From a virus: 64,000 bases of DNA. The translations under genes and the position numbers were made by a program. The DNA lies in IMG/VR virus record IMGVR_UViG_3300022927_001696, positions 27,581 through 91,580 of that record; one strand, given 5' to 3'. Shown piece after piece: positions 56,087-63,897 of this stretch. Within the stretch, counting starts at the first letter, position 1. Each line of letters starts with the position of its first letter. Under the pieces are notes generated by a model, which worked only from the letters and a program-made list of their open reading frames with translations, did no database searches and had not been told where the DNA came from.

Positions 56087-56133
56087 CCTTGTGCGTTCTT
56101 TAGGTAGGGAGTAACATAGGTAGGCGCACAAGG
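56087..56133 (-). other. Stem-loop with repeated loop motif, upstream of terminator
   Basis: CCTTGTGCG pairs with CGCACAAGG (perfect nine-pair stem) around a 29-base loop that contains the octamer TAGGTAGG (plus strand) twice, at 56101-56108 and 56117-56124. It lies between the MoxR stop (56145) and the terminator (56083), so it would be the 3' untranslated region of that mRNA or a small RNA processed from it. It has no tRNA features. Confidence 0.45.
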
Positions 56134-56144
56134 ATTTTTAACTA

Positions 56145-57251
56145 TTATACTATGTACTTAATATATTTTTTACTAAATGTATCCCTAAGTTCCTTATCAA
56201 GATCAGTTCTCACATTAAATTTAATGTTATAATCTTTCATTATAGTTCTAAATAAGAACACAACCATTTCTGGTTCAAAGTTATCAAAACTAAATCTTAT
56301 AACATTATTAAGAGACTTAACAAAATCTTTATCTAGACCTTTATCCAAATACTTTTCATTTAGCTCGTATGCAATTCCTACAACCAAACTATATTTTGCA
56401 CTAAGCTCAGAACTAACCTTGTTATCAAGTTTCTTTGCTTTTCCGTCTAAAATATCGCTTGGATTAGGAAGATGTTTAGCAACTTTTCTGTGTTCTACAA
56501 ATTTTATTGACATTCCTTCACCTATAGCACCTGCAATTTCTGCCTTTTGTTCAAAACTTTCAGCAGTATCAAAGCCTGATGCACCAAGCATTTCACTAAC
56601 AAAGGTCCAACTTCTTGGTGTAGCAAAAGCCTGCGAACTAGATTTTGGATCAAAATCAAACAAGTCGCCTTTGCTGTAAGTTAAGTAACCTACAACATCA
56701 GGGTGTACGTTGTTATTAACAGCCCATTGTTGCCAATCATCAAAATTAACATCCATATTAATGTGTCTAAATCTGTTAGCCAATGGGGCAGGCATTCTAA
56801 ATGTAACACCTCTATCAGTCTCTCTGTTACCTGCGGCAACTATTCTGACGTTCTCTGGTAGTCTGTATTGCCCTACTCTTCTGTTTAATACTAGTTGATA
56901 CGCCGCGGCCTGCACACTTGGAGGTGCTGAATTAAGCTCATCTAAAAATAAAACAACATTATCATACTGACTAGCGAATTCTTCACTAGGAAGATCTGCT
57001 GGGGGCGACCACTCCATAGTATTTGTTTCTGGATTTCTAAAAGGATATCCTCTTAGATCGGTTGGCTCTAATAATGCTAAACGCATATCAATCATTGTAG
57101 CATTACCTAAATCACCACTATTAACAATAGACTCAACAAGTTCGGATTTTCCAATTCCTGGAGGCCCCCAAACAAATATTGGTCTATTTACTTTAAATGA
57201 TCTTAACAGAATTGGTTTAACCTGTGTTGATCTGACTTTTAATGTTTCCAT
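56145..57251 (-). CDS. MoxR-type AAA+ ATPase
   Basis: The 368-residue protein has Walker A GPPGIGKS at 29-36, Walker B LFLDELNSAP with D104 and E105, sensor-1 IVAAGNRETDRG, and an arginine-finger region PLANRFRHI. The order and length fit MoxR/RavA-type ATPases that remodel partner proteins, usually together with a von Willebrand factor A protein. No such partner is visible in this window. It is driven by its own early promoter, has AGGAG, and ends at a strong terminator. Phage copies are known in marine T4-type phages; their target is not known. Confidence 0.85.
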   Translation of the reverse strand: METLKVRSTQVKPILLRSFKVNRPIFVWGPPGIGKSELVESIVNSGDLGNATMIDMRLALLEPTDLRGYPFRNPETNTMEWSPPADLPSEEFASQYDNVVLFLDELNSAPPSVQAAAYQLVLNRRVGQYRLPENVRIVAAGNRETDRGVTFRMPAPLANRFRHINMDVNFDDWQQWAVNNNVHPDVVGYLTYSKGDLFDFDPKSSSQAFATPRSWTFVSEMLGASGFDTAESFEQKAEIAGAIGEGMSIKFVEHRKVAKHLPNPSDILDGKAKKLDNKVSSELSAKYSLVVGIAYELNEKYLDKGLDKDFVKSLNNVIRFSFDNFEPEMVVFLFRTIMKDYNIKFNVRTDLDKELRDTFSKKYIKYIV

Positions 57252-57282
57252 AAATTACTCCTTTACCTTAATTTACTATATT

Positions 57283-57310
57283 AGTATACTACAATTAAAG
57301 AGTTTGTCAA
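57283..57310 (-). promoter_or_regulatory. Early sigma-70 promoter for the MoxR-type gene
   Basis: Minus strand TTGACA (57310-57305), 16-base spacer, TATACT (57288-57283). The leader before the ATG (57252-57274) is almost identical to that at 55592-55613. Confidence 0.85.
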
Positions 57311-57328
57311 GTCTTTTTTTAGATTTTT

Positions 57329-57760
57329 TTACATTTTATCTATAAATGTATGAATGTCATTACCGTTAAGTTTATACCATGCGGCATCTTCCTTGCAATA
57401 TAAAACAAGTTTCTTTTTTGTAAAATAATAAGGCCATTCCATTGCATCATCTAAAAATAAATACATTTTAGGAGTAGGATTTATATCATGAGAAAAATCC
57501 CAATATTCAAAGTTTCTTTTTAATATTTCATTACCTAAAGATGTAAGTCTTAGACCTTGTGGTACTCCATTTTTTAAACGAAAATTACTAAAAATTTTAT
57601 ATCCTAATTTTTCTTTAGGTATATCTTTAAACTTTTCATAGAATTTGGAGTTTTTTGGTATGTTTGGTATTCTGGATCTATTATGTAGTAGACCTTCAGA
57701 AAGAATAGATTGTATAGAATTAATTATTTTATATTGTAAGGACTCTTTTTCATTCATCAT
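57329..57760 (-). CDS. Conserved phage hypothetical protein
   Basis: The 143-residue basic protein has [20 protein letters not shown] near the centre and ends [19 protein letters not shown]. It resembles small conserved hypotheticals of marine T4-type phages placed near the gene that precedes it here. There is no membrane segment or known motif. The start overlaps the preceding gene by 11 bases, and the stop is close upstream of the MoxR early promoter. Confidence 0.6.
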   Translation of the reverse strand: MMNEKESLQYKIINSIQSILSEGLLHNRSRIPNIPKNSKFYEKFKDIPKEKLGYKIFSNFRLKNGVPQGLRLTSLGNEILKRNFEYWDFSHDINPTPKMYLFLDDAMEWPYYFTKKKLVLYCKEDAAWYKLNGNDIHTFIDKM

Positions 57761-58046
57761 CTTCCAATACTACTACACCAGAAGTAAGTTTGATAACCTG
57801 AAAATCTTCTGTATCAAATAGTTTATTCAATCTTTCTGCAAGATTAAAAGCATGACCACTATTACTGAAAGAAACTTTTTTGTATTTAGGTCCTGGATAA
57901 GAAACTAATTTATTAAGAACTCTTAAATTTATTGGTTTTTCTTTATAAAATACACTATAGATAGCATCAGCAGATAGAATCTGTTCTGCTTTGTATGTCT
58001 GCTTGTTTATAGATTCTAAAAGTATATCTGGCTTAGGTCTGCTCAT
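57750..58046 (-). CDS. Conserved T4-type phage hypothetical protein
   Basis: The 98-residue protein begins [20 protein letters not shown] and contains [20 protein letters not shown] followed by [11 protein letters not shown]. This block is strongly conserved in cyanophages and pelagiphages as I recall, but has no known function. It has a late-type promoter box, a leader and an AGGAG site (58055-58060), so it can be expressed late and independently of upstream genes. Confidence 0.75.
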   Translation of the reverse strand: MSRPKPDILLESINKQTYKAEQILSADAIYSVFYKEKPINLRVLNKLVSYPGPKYKKVSFSNSGHAFNLAERLNKLFDTEDFQVIKLTSGVVVLEDDE

Positions 58047-58069
58047 ATGTGTAATCTCCTATACACATA

Positions 58070-58077
58070 TATTTATC
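58070..58077 (-). promoter_or_regulatory. T4-type late promoter box (GATAAATA), minus strand
   Basis: GATAAATA read on the minus strand, followed by a 23-base leader with AGGAG and the ATG at 58046. Spacing and leader resemble the plus-strand element at 23042. Confidence 0.65.
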
Positions 58078-58099
58078 ATTTTTTTATTAAAACAGTTGT

Positions 58100-58549
58100 T
58101 TATTTTCCTGGTAATCCTGCTTCAATAAAAGCACCAATTGTTTCCATGTCTTTATCACTAAGCATTCCTGCCTGTGCCCACATAGTGCTACTCATTGCAC
58201 CAACTTGTTCTTTGTTTTTGTATTGTACAAGTCTTTGAACAATGTATGCTTTGTCTTTGCCTTGTAAACTTGGGAAAGGTCCCATACCGCCACCGTCTTG
58301 TCCGTGACATGCGGCACAACCTGCCCATAAACTTCTTATGGAACTAAACTCGTCCAAGTTAGCCAACTCCTTCTTTCTTTGTTCTATTTCAACAACTGTA
58401 CCGTTAAGAGCCACATATTCTTCGTAGCATTCTCCTGTACACGACCCCTGACTTGAATATCCTGTATATTCTAAATCTGGGTAAATTTTAAAACCAAAGA
58501 ACAATGCTATTGCCATTGTTCCTAATAATGCCATTCCTAATTCTTTCAT
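58100..58549 (-). CDS. Membrane-anchored c-type cytochrome
   Basis: The 149-residue protein has an N-terminal hydrophobic anchor or signal (MALLGTMAIALFFGF) and a class I cytochrome c domain. The haem motif C78-A-A-C81-H82 is followed by GPFPSLQGKDKAYIVQRL and a likely axial Met at 119 or 123 in GAMSSTMWAQAG, then LSDKDMETIGAFIEAGLPG, as in cytochrome c553/c4. It would be exported and receive haem from the host maturation system. An extra Cys pair lies at 37 and 41. Its start overlaps the glutaredoxin stop (TAATG). Confidence 0.85.
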   Translation of the reverse strand: MKELGMALLGTMAIALFFGFKIYPDLEYTGYSSQGSCTGECYEEYVALNGTVVEIEQRKKELANLDEFSSIRSLWAGCAACHGQDGGGMGPFPSLQGKDKAYIVQRLVQYKNKEQVGAMSSTMWAQAGMLSDKDMETIGAFIEAGLPGK

Positions 58550-58779
58550 TACTTACTTGCTTCTACTAAGGCTTTGTATTCTGTAAAGCCGCCTATCTTC
58601 TCGCCGTTTACTATAATTTGTGGGAATGTTCTTGCTCCTGGAAAAGTTTCGAATAACTCTTCTCTGCTGAAGTCTTCATCTAACATTTTATATATTAATT
58701 CATGTCCTTCTCTTTCTGCTAGACCTTTTGCTTGTACACAAAATGGACATGCTGGTTTACTGTATATTTCTACTTTCAT
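58549..58779 (-). CDS. grx: Glutaredoxin
   Basis: The 76-residue protein has CPFC with active cysteines 11 and 14, a TFPQIIVNG cis-proline segment and IGGFTEYKAL, the standard glutaredoxin order and length. It would reduce disulfides using glutathione, for example to support phage ribonucleotide reductase as T4 NrdC does. It is coupled to the cytochrome gene downstream and follows the cold-shock-like gene directly. Confidence 0.9.
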   Translation of the reverse strand: MKVEIYSKPACPFCVQAKGLAEREGHELIYKMLDEDFSREELFETFPGARTFPQIIVNGEKIGGFTEYKALVEASK

Positions 58780-58994
58780 TATTCGCTTTTAGTTTTAGGT
58801 GTGAGATCACACGTTGAGTTAATTTCCATACCGTTAATTTCCCTATTAAATTCTACTTCCATACCTTTTAATAATTCAGCAGGGGCAGGAGGATTTACAA
58901 TATGATGTCTTTTAACATACACATTATTCTTACCTTCAGATACTACACCGTAATGTTTTCTACTATTCCAAAAATTTAATGTGCCTGTATTCAT
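58779..58994 (-). CDS. Cold-shock-domain-like protein
   Basis: I place the start at 58994 (MNTGTLNFWNSRKHYGVV), not at the longer in-frame ATG 59054, because a perfect late box ends five bases upstream and the frame then begins exactly at a cold-shock fold. In the 71-residue product, KHYGVV replaces RNP1 KGFGFI and NVYVKRHHI replaces RNP2 DVFVHHS; LLKGMEVEFNREINGME matches the family's last strands. Such proteins bind single-stranded nucleic acid. The replaced aromatic residues suggest altered binding. Confidence 0.7.
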   Translation of the reverse strand: MNTGTLNFWNSRKHYGVVSEGKNNVYVKRHHIVNPPAPAELLKGMEVEFNREINGMEINSTCDLTPKTKSE

Positions 58995-58999
58995 AACTG

Positions 59000-59007
59000 T
59001 ATTTATA
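59000..59007 (-). promoter_or_regulatory. T4-type late promoter box (perfect TATAAATA), minus strand
   Basis: TATAAATA matches the T4 late consensus completely. It is followed by CAGTT and the ATG at 58994, the same five-base spacing seen at four plus-strand genes. Confidence 0.75.
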
Positions 59008-59014
59008 TTTTTAT

Positions 59015-59290
59015 CTAAGGATCTATTCTTAATTTGGCATGTATCAAATCCCATTTACTTTCAAATGTTAAAATTAAAGTTTGATCTTTATACCAGTCTT
59101 CATTAGAATAGTTCATATTTTTATGTGGTAAGAAATGCCAACCAAATTTTTTCCTGCAAATCTTTTTTAATTCTCCGATAGCAACACCAGATAAACCATG
59201 TTTAGGTGCACAATTCCATTGATATTTAAATATATGATTGTATCCATAACCTTCTGGTAAAGATAAAGTTTCAGTTAAATTGTCCGCCAT
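59015..59290 (-). CDS. Hypothetical protein (91 aa)
   Basis: The protein begins MADNLTETLSLPEGYGYNHI and contains KKFGWHFLPHKNMNYSNEDW and a final TLILTFESKWDLIHAKL strand-helix. It is soluble, with no recognised motif; the general pattern recurs in small early-region proteins of marine T4-type phages. It overlaps the 55-residue gene before it by 20 bases. Confidence 0.6.
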   Translation of the reverse strand: MADNLTETLSLPEGYGYNHIFKYQWNCAPKHGLSGVAIGELKKICRKKFGWHFLPHKNMNYSNEDWYKDQTLILTFESKWDLIHAKLRIDP

Positions 59291-59438
59291 CTAAATTTAT
59301 TTCTTGAATTTTATTTTCTGCAGTTGTGTCTATATTATCTAAAATACTTAATAACCAATCAACATTAACATTAAATTCTTTATGCCCTGATTTCTTTAAA
59401 TTTTTTAAATGAAGAACTAATTCTTGTAATTCTGTCAT
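59271..59438 (-). CDS. Small hypothetical protein (55 aa)
   Basis: This frame fills the otherwise empty interval between two genes. Its ATG at 59438 overlaps the preceding stop (ATGA) and its TGA at 59271-59273 lies within the next gene. The product is helical (MTELQELVLHLKNLKKSG, then VDWLLSILDNIDTT), suggesting a short coiled coil. Tight coupling on both sides supports it being translated; function unknown. Confidence 0.55.
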   Translation of the reverse strand: MTELQELVLHLKNLKKSGHKEFNVNVDWLLSILDNIDTTAENKIQEINLDGGQFN

Positions 59439-59953
59439 TTATTTTTTAATTTATTAAGTTTTTTAACTTCTGTCTTACATTCTATTTCAGTTTTGAAAGG
59501 ACCTATATATCCATAAGTAGCAAGAGTAACATACTTAGGACCTTTTGCTCTTTTCCAACCTTTTTCAAAATTAATTCCGTACCAACCAGCGGCATAATAA
59601 ACATCGCTGTCAGATGTTTTAGTATACAATGGAACTCTTTCATCATAATCAGGATGAGATGTATCTAAAGGATATGGATTTTCGTAGTCTATTTGGTACC
59701 CTTTTATGAAAAATTCTTCACTTACTACAGTAGGCTCATCTACTTGTTCAGTAAATAAATGTACATTGCCAAAATGTTTGACTACAGCAGTTTCGTCTTC
59801 AAATTTGACTGATTCTTTTCCAGTAATATAAAAAAACTTTTCCTGAATATCTTTATTTAAAATGCCAAGTCTTTTTTCTCCTTGACGTACAAGCCATGCA
59901 ACATCACTTATTTGTTGTAATTGAGTTTTACTTTTTCTTTTATTCTTTACCAT
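59435..59953 (-). CDS. Conserved hypothetical protein (172 aa)
   Basis: The protein has a basic start (MVKNKRKSKTQLQQISDVAW), then beta-rich segments including FFIKGYQIDYENPYPLDTSH and YYAAGWYGINFEKGWKRAKG, and a Lys-rich end. No membrane segment or catalytic motif is visible. Similar short proteins occur in marine T4-type phage early regions. It overlaps both neighbours by a few bases. Confidence 0.55.
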   Translation of the reverse strand: MVKNKRKSKTQLQQISDVAWLVRQGEKRLGILNKDIQEKFFYITGKESVKFEDETAVVKHFGNVHLFTEQVDEPTVVSEEFFIKGYQIDYENPYPLDTSHPDYDERVPLYTKTSDSDVYYAAGWYGINFEKGWKRAKGPKYVTLATYGYIGPFKTEIECKTEVKKLNKLKNK

Positions 59954-60180
59954 GCTTTATTCTCCTTATTTCCGTAATCTTCATCTTTACCTACAATCTT
60001 TCCATCAATAGAATATAATTGTTTATTTGGTGTGCCTTTAGAATTTTTAAATTCTTCTGGACATACATCTTGTCTCATTTGTCTATATACTTTAATTTGA
60101 TCTGGACTTGTATATATCCAATGTGGATTTGCTGGCCAATCCATTGTTATACGTTTGATAGCTCTATCCAACTTGTCCAT
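59947..60180 (-). CDS. Hypothetical protein (77 aa)
   Basis: The charged protein begins MDKLDRAIKRITMDWPANPH and has a helical middle (SPDQIKVYRQMRQDVCPEEF). No family recognised. It overlaps the end of the 5' nuclease gene by 17 bases and the following gene by 7, so it belongs to the same operon. Confidence 0.55.
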   Translation of the reverse strand: MDKLDRAIKRITMDWPANPHWIYTSPDQIKVYRQMRQDVCPEEFKNSKGTPNKQLYSIDGKIVGKDEDYGNKENKAW

Positions 60181-61162
60181 TTAAAAACTCTGCATAGTCA
60201 CCTGGGTTTTGAGACATTCTTTCTAAATTCCACTTAGCACAAAACTTCATAAAATACACACCTACTTGTTGTTTAGGTTCTTGTAGTTTTGCATTTTCAA
60301 TAATTTGTTTACTTTCTGCTTTTACTTCATCAGGTTGTTGTGTGAGATCTATAAGAATCTTATTACGTTCAAAGTCATCTCTAACTCTATGTTCTTGTTC
60401 TTCATGATCAACCCAACGTTGTAACATAAAGTTATTAAAGTTATAACCTCCATTATGTCTATCATCAAATGCTTCAGTAATACCTGTCTTGTTTTTAGTG
60501 CCTTTTAGTCTTGCACCAGGATAGGCACTAAACACATTATCAGCACTATCTCCTCTTACACACTTCTCAAACAATACCCATTCAGGTACTACTGGTGTTT
60601 TCTTTTCGTTTGTCTTTTTATCTATAACCCATTCACCTGTTTTTGCATTTTTAAAGCCTTCAAGTGAAACTATTTGATCTGTTGTGCCATTATATTGTAT
60701 AACATTATCCGCAAGTAATTGATAAAAGTCACTATCAGTACTAATTATAACATGCTTATCTTCTGGGTGTTCTTGTATCCAAGTAGCAATTAAATCATCT
60801 GCTTCTGCATTAGGTTGTTGTATAACACTTACATTAGTACGTTCTTCTAAAAATTTAGTTAAATCATTATATGATTCAAAAAACAATTCGTCATCTTCTT
60901 GCTCTTTAACACTTCTTTTGTCCATTAGAACTTTTCTATTTGCTTTGTAAGGAGGATAAAAGTCTTTACGCCAACTTCTACCTTCTAAACACATAACAAC
61001 ATGATCACCATCAAAGTCGTTCCATACTTTCTTAATACTGTTAAACATAATATGCATGGCCATTCCAACACGCATGTCAATATCCTTACCGCCGCCTACA
61101 TGTTTGGCACGAAAGAACATGTTTAAACTATCTACTAATATGTATGTTTTTTTACTCATCAT
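60164..61162 (-). CDS. rnh: 5'-3' exonuclease / T4 RNase H-type flap nuclease
   Basis: The 332-residue protein starts with ILVDSLNMFFRAKH, the first acidic metal ligand of the FEN/PIN superfamily. It has the arch motif DFYPPYKANRKVL, NAEADDLIATW with the metal-binding acidic cluster, ISTDSDFYQLL, and a helix-hairpin-helix region near GDSADNVFSAYPG. Length and motifs fit T4 RNase H, which removes RNA primers during lagging-strand synthesis. The start is ATGATG, so the first Met may be either codon. Confidence 0.85.
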   Translation of the reverse strand: MMSKKTYILVDSLNMFFRAKHVGGGKDIDMRVGMAMHIMFNSIKKVWNDFDGDHVVMCLEGRSWRKDFYPPYKANRKVLMDKRSVKEQEDDELFFESYNDLTKFLEERTNVSVIQQPNAEADDLIATWIQEHPEDKHVIISTDSDFYQLLADNVIQYNGTTDQIVSLEGFKNAKTGEWVIDKKTNEKKTPVVPEWVLFEKCVRGDSADNVFSAYPGARLKGTKNKTGITEAFDDRHNGGYNFNNFMLQRWVDHEEQEHRVRDDFERNKILIDLTQQPDEVKAESKQIIENAKLQEPKQQVGVYFMKFCAKWNLERMSQNPGDYAEFLNGQVG

Positions 61163-61400
61163 TTATTCCTAAACTATCATTTATTATAGCATCGAAAGGC
61201 GATTCTTTCAAGTTCTTTTCTCGAATATTTTCAAAATCTCTAGTAAGATCGTATTTTAAATGTTTACGAAAATTTGCCAATACATACTCTATTTCAGCAG
61301 AAGTAAATTCTTCTAACTGTTTTTCAACTACGGGTTCTATAGACTTAACTAGGATCGCTAGTTTCGTCTTCGCCTGTGTTTCCAGTTGTTCTGATGACAT
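61152..61400 (-). CDS. Hypothetical protein (82 aa)
   Basis: I place the start at 61400 (MSSEQLETQAKTKLAILVKS) because an AGGAG lies six bases upstream. The longest frame would begin at 61445 with no such site and a larger overlap with the preceding gene. The product is mostly helical and acidic. It overlaps the 5' nuclease start by 11 bases, so it may be a small replication-associated protein; there is no direct evidence. Confidence 0.55.
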   Translation of the reverse strand: MSSEQLETQAKTKLAILVKSIEPVVEKQLEEFTSAEIEYVLANFRKHLKYDLTRDFENIREKNLKESPFDAIINDSLGINDE

Positions 61401-61872
61401 CTGTGGCTCCTGTTTGTTCTTGTAACCCATAATCTTGATCTGCAAGTTCCTGTACTAATACGGTTCTGCAAACATCATTAAACCATTTGTTTACTACTGC
61501 TTCGTCACTTTCACCCGTATATCCGTTTTCGTGTAAAAATTTAACAAAGTGATCGTTCCAGTCTAATTCCATATAACCTGCTTTAGCATTTTCTGGATTT
61601 ACATCTAAATGAAGAACATTTACATAAGGTAATTCTTTAATATCAGCGATTGCTTTATCATATTCATATTTTCCAATTTTATCATTTTTAAATTGGACAT
61701 CTAATTTAGCAATTTCTTTATCAACATCTGTTTCTGCTTCTAATTGTGCTAAAACTTCTTCTAGTTCTTCACCATCATAGTAATATTCTGCTTCTGCTAT
61801 TGCTCGAGACTTACCTTTAAGCCCCCAACTAGCAGGCATCATGCTAAAAGGTAATTTAGTTTTCTTCGCCAT
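61345..61872 (-). CDS. Conserved hypothetical protein (175 aa)
   Basis: Start chosen at 61872 (MAKKTKLPFSMMPASWGLKG), where GAGGAG lies nine bases upstream. The middle is a charged coiled-coil-like segment (YYYDGEELEEVLAQLEAETD), followed by a globular part and an acidic, Thr-rich tail. The N-terminal block, with a short basic segment and MMPASWGLKG, recurs in marine T4-type phage hypotheticals. Function unknown. Confidence 0.6.
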   Translation of the reverse strand: MAKKTKLPFSMMPASWGLKGKSRAIAEAEYYYDGEELEEVLAQLEAETDVDKEIAKLDVQFKNDKIGKYEYDKAIADIKELPYVNVLHLDVNPENAKAGYMELDWNDHFVKFLHENGYTGESDEAVVNKWFNDVCRTVLVQELADQDYGLQEQTGATDVIRTTGNTGEDETSDPS

Positions 61873-62311
61873 CTTCTTTCTCCTCAATAACTTCTGTTAT
61901 TCTTTTTATAGTACACGGCCATAGTGCTGTTCTATTTGACCAACTTATAGGCATAATACTATCTCCCTTTCCAATACTGTTAAATCCACCCCACGGTTTA
62001 AATTGTAATCCTGTAGCATAAGGCATATCAAAACATCTATTAAAAAATTCTACATCTACTTGTTTTTTCCTGTTAAGTGTAAGTCTTAATGTATCTGTTT
62101 CTTCTATCCATTTCCAACTTCTGATAGAATCAACTCTAACACTTCTAACTTCTAATTCTGCTTTAGTGACCGGTATTCCATGTTCAGTATATCCCATAAC
62201 TTTATTTTCATCTGCTTTTGTTTCATATGCCACCATTAAAAAGAACATTACAACTGCTGTAATCAAAAGAGGACTCATATTTTTTATAAAATTCCAATCA
62301 TGTTTATCCAT
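61856..62311 (-). CDS. Membrane-anchored hypothetical protein
   Basis: The 151-residue protein has an N-terminal hydrophobic helix (residues about 13-28, PLLITAVVMFFLMVAY), then a soluble beta-rich domain with DTLRLTLNRKKQVDVEFFNR and PWGGFNSIGKGDSI and two cysteines (93 and 133) that could form a disulfide if exported. The helix could be an uncleaved anchor or signal. No family recognised. Confidence 0.55.
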   Translation of the reverse strand: MDKHDWNFIKNMSPLLITAVVMFFLMVAYETKADENKVMGYTEHGIPVTKAELEVRSVRVDSIRSWKWIEETDTLRLTLNRKKQVDVEFFNRCFDMPYATGLQFKPWGGFNSIGKGDSIMPISWSNRTALWPCTIKRITEVIEEKEDGEEN

Positions 62312-62519
62312 TATTACAGACTCCTTCTTTATAAGTTCCTTCCTCTACAATCGTTAAAGTATTTTCTATTACTACACGATACTCAGCATATTTATTTTCA
62401 CATTCAGCAAATACTTTTTGTTTAACTTCTTCTATAGAATTTCCTATAGCATGAGGGTACCAACCCATTTCGTAGGCTCCCCATCCTTTTATAAAAATTT
62501 GATATTGTTTACCCTTCAT
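62304..62519 (-). CDS. Hypothetical protein (71 aa)
   Basis: Start at 62519 (MKGKQYQIFIKGWGAYEMGW) in a TAATG overlap with the QueE stop and close to a GGGGG site; the longer frame from 62531 is less likely. The product is a small alpha/beta protein with no recognised motif. Translational coupling to QueE is the only functional hint. Confidence 0.6.
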   Translation of the reverse strand: MKGKQYQIFIKGWGAYEMGWYPHAIGNSIEEVKQKVFAECENKYAEYRVVIENTLTIVEEGTYKEGVCNNG

Positions 62520-63403
62520 TAAGTCCCCCATGCATTTCCAAATAAACTAATATGTAATCTAGGACTAAACTTATATCCAGTCTTCATACATATCTCAGCA
62601 ACATTTTTTTCAGTTAATGTTTGTTGCTCTAATGTAGCACCCTCAGGCATACAGTAAATAGAATCAAGTTTAACACCTGACTCTTTATAACTATCAACAA
62701 ACATATCAACTTCATTAAAACATTCCTCATCTCTAACAACAAACTTTGTATATAGATAACTATTATGAACAGAATTCATTGATAATAATGACTTTGGTAT
62801 TAGAGCATCATCAGTCTTCTCACCACTAATACTTAATTTAGGAGATGTACTCCATGTAACATGTAAATTAGGTTGTGTTAAGTTAAAATATGTTATTAGA
62901 TCATTTTTAATATCTTGCGTACCATTTGTTTCAAATGTTACATTTTTTAACCCTACATTCTTACACTTATCTAAAAGTGCTGGCCAAACACGTTGCCACC
63001 CTAGTAGCGGTTCACCACCTGTGATCACCAAGTGTATGTCTTCACCGTGTTGGCCAGTGAAAGTACCAGTTGGTAGCAATGATGTGATGTGATCAAACAC
63101 TTCATCTACAGATCGAGTAAACTGTAAATGTTTATACTTCATTGCCCAACTGGCACTTGAATCACACCCAATGGGTGTGACGGGTAAATCTTCTATGCTT
63201 TTATAAGCATCAGGATGGTTTTTATCTGCTTTAGGATCTAACATATAAGGCATTTGATCAGTTGCAATTAAATTTTCTCTAGGTTGTCCGAACCCAGCAC
63301 ATTCAAAATTACAACCAAATACTCTTAAGAAGATACTAGGCACACCAACAAATCTGCCTTCTCCTTGTACTGAGTAAAATGCTTCGCTATATCTTAATTT
63401 CAT
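62519..63403 (-). CDS. queE: 7-carboxy-7-deazaguanine synthase, phage-type
   Basis: The 294-residue protein has QueE landmarks: YSVQGEGRFVGVPSIFLRVF, ITGGEPLLGWQ, FETNGTQ and a final LHISLFGNAWGT. QueE is a radical SAM enzyme making 7-carboxy-7-deazaguanine, precursor of queuosine and of 7-deazaguanine DNA bases. The cluster cysteines are unusual: C31 and C35 (CNFEC), while the third is likely C80 (IGCDSSASW) after a 44-residue insertion instead of CX3CX2C. A FolE-like gene lies just upstream in the same operon. It may support DNA or tRNA modification. Confidence 0.85.
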   Translation of the reverse strand: MKLRYSEAFYSVQGEGRFVGVPSIFLRVFGCNFECAGFGQPRENLIATDQMPYMLDPKADKNHPDAYKSIEDLPVTPIGCDSSASWAMKYKHLQFTRSVDEVFDHITSLLPTGTFTGQHGEDIHLVITGGEPLLGWQRVWPALLDKCKNVGLKNVTFETNGTQDIKNDLITYFNLTQPNLHVTWSTSPKLSISGEKTDDALIPKSLLSMNSVHNSYLYTKFVVRDEECFNEVDMFVDSYKESGVKLDSIYCMPEGATLEQQTLTEKNVAEICMKTGYKFSPRLHISLFGNAWGT

Positions 63404-63896
63404 CTAATTCTACTTGTAATAAATTGTATAAATCTTCCATTGATATTTGTCCATCTATCATACTTTCAACAGCATCAAAAACAATGGTATGTAGCTCAGA
63501 GTTTTCAAACTGTCTATGTCCGTTATGTATATCTTCATAACATTCATATGCTAAATTTAAAAATCCTACATCAAATAATTTATTAAAATCTTCTAAATTA
63601 TCATTAATGACTTTACCAAATTGAACTATTTTTAAAAATAGGTTATCAGTAATGGAAACTGTTTGTATTTGTATGTCCTCATTAGTTCCTATATTTTTAC
63701 ATTTTAACCTGTCTCTAGAAGTAATACTATCAAGGTCTGCAATCGCATCTAAACATTCAAATACTTCTTCTTTACTAATTGGATATTTTTTACAAATAAC
63801 TTCCAACTCGTTACGTTCTACAATACAGTCAGTAATTTCCCTAATAGGAACACTAAATTTACCTACAACAAGATACCCGTTTCTATTATTAATCAT
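63387..63896 (-). CDS. Hypothetical protein (169 aa)
   Basis: The acidic, mostly helical protein begins MINNRNGYLVVGKFSVPIRE with a small beta segment, followed by helices such as PISKEEVFECLDAIADLDSI and ending SMEDLYNLLQVELDEI. No known family. It lies between the FolE-like and QueE genes and overlaps QueE by 17 bases, but need not act in the same pathway. Confidence 0.55.
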   Translation of the reverse strand: MINNRNGYLVVGKFSVPIREITDCIVERNELEVICKKYPISKEEVFECLDAIADLDSITSRDRLKCKNIGTNEDIQIQTVSITDNLFLKIVQFGKVINDNLEDFNKLFDVGFLNLAYECYEDIHNGHRQFENSELHTIVFDAVESMIDGQISMEDLYNLLQVELDEIKI

Positions 63897-63897
63897 A

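Noticed and set aside
56087-56133. Hairpin considered as a tRNA or tRNA-like element
   Set aside because: Only 47 bases, one stem, no D, anticodon or T arms and no CCA.
59008-59054. Longer N-terminus for the cold-shock-like protein from the ATG at 59054
   Set aside because: The extra 20 residues fall before the domain, overlap the preceding gene and would place the perfect late box inside the coding region.
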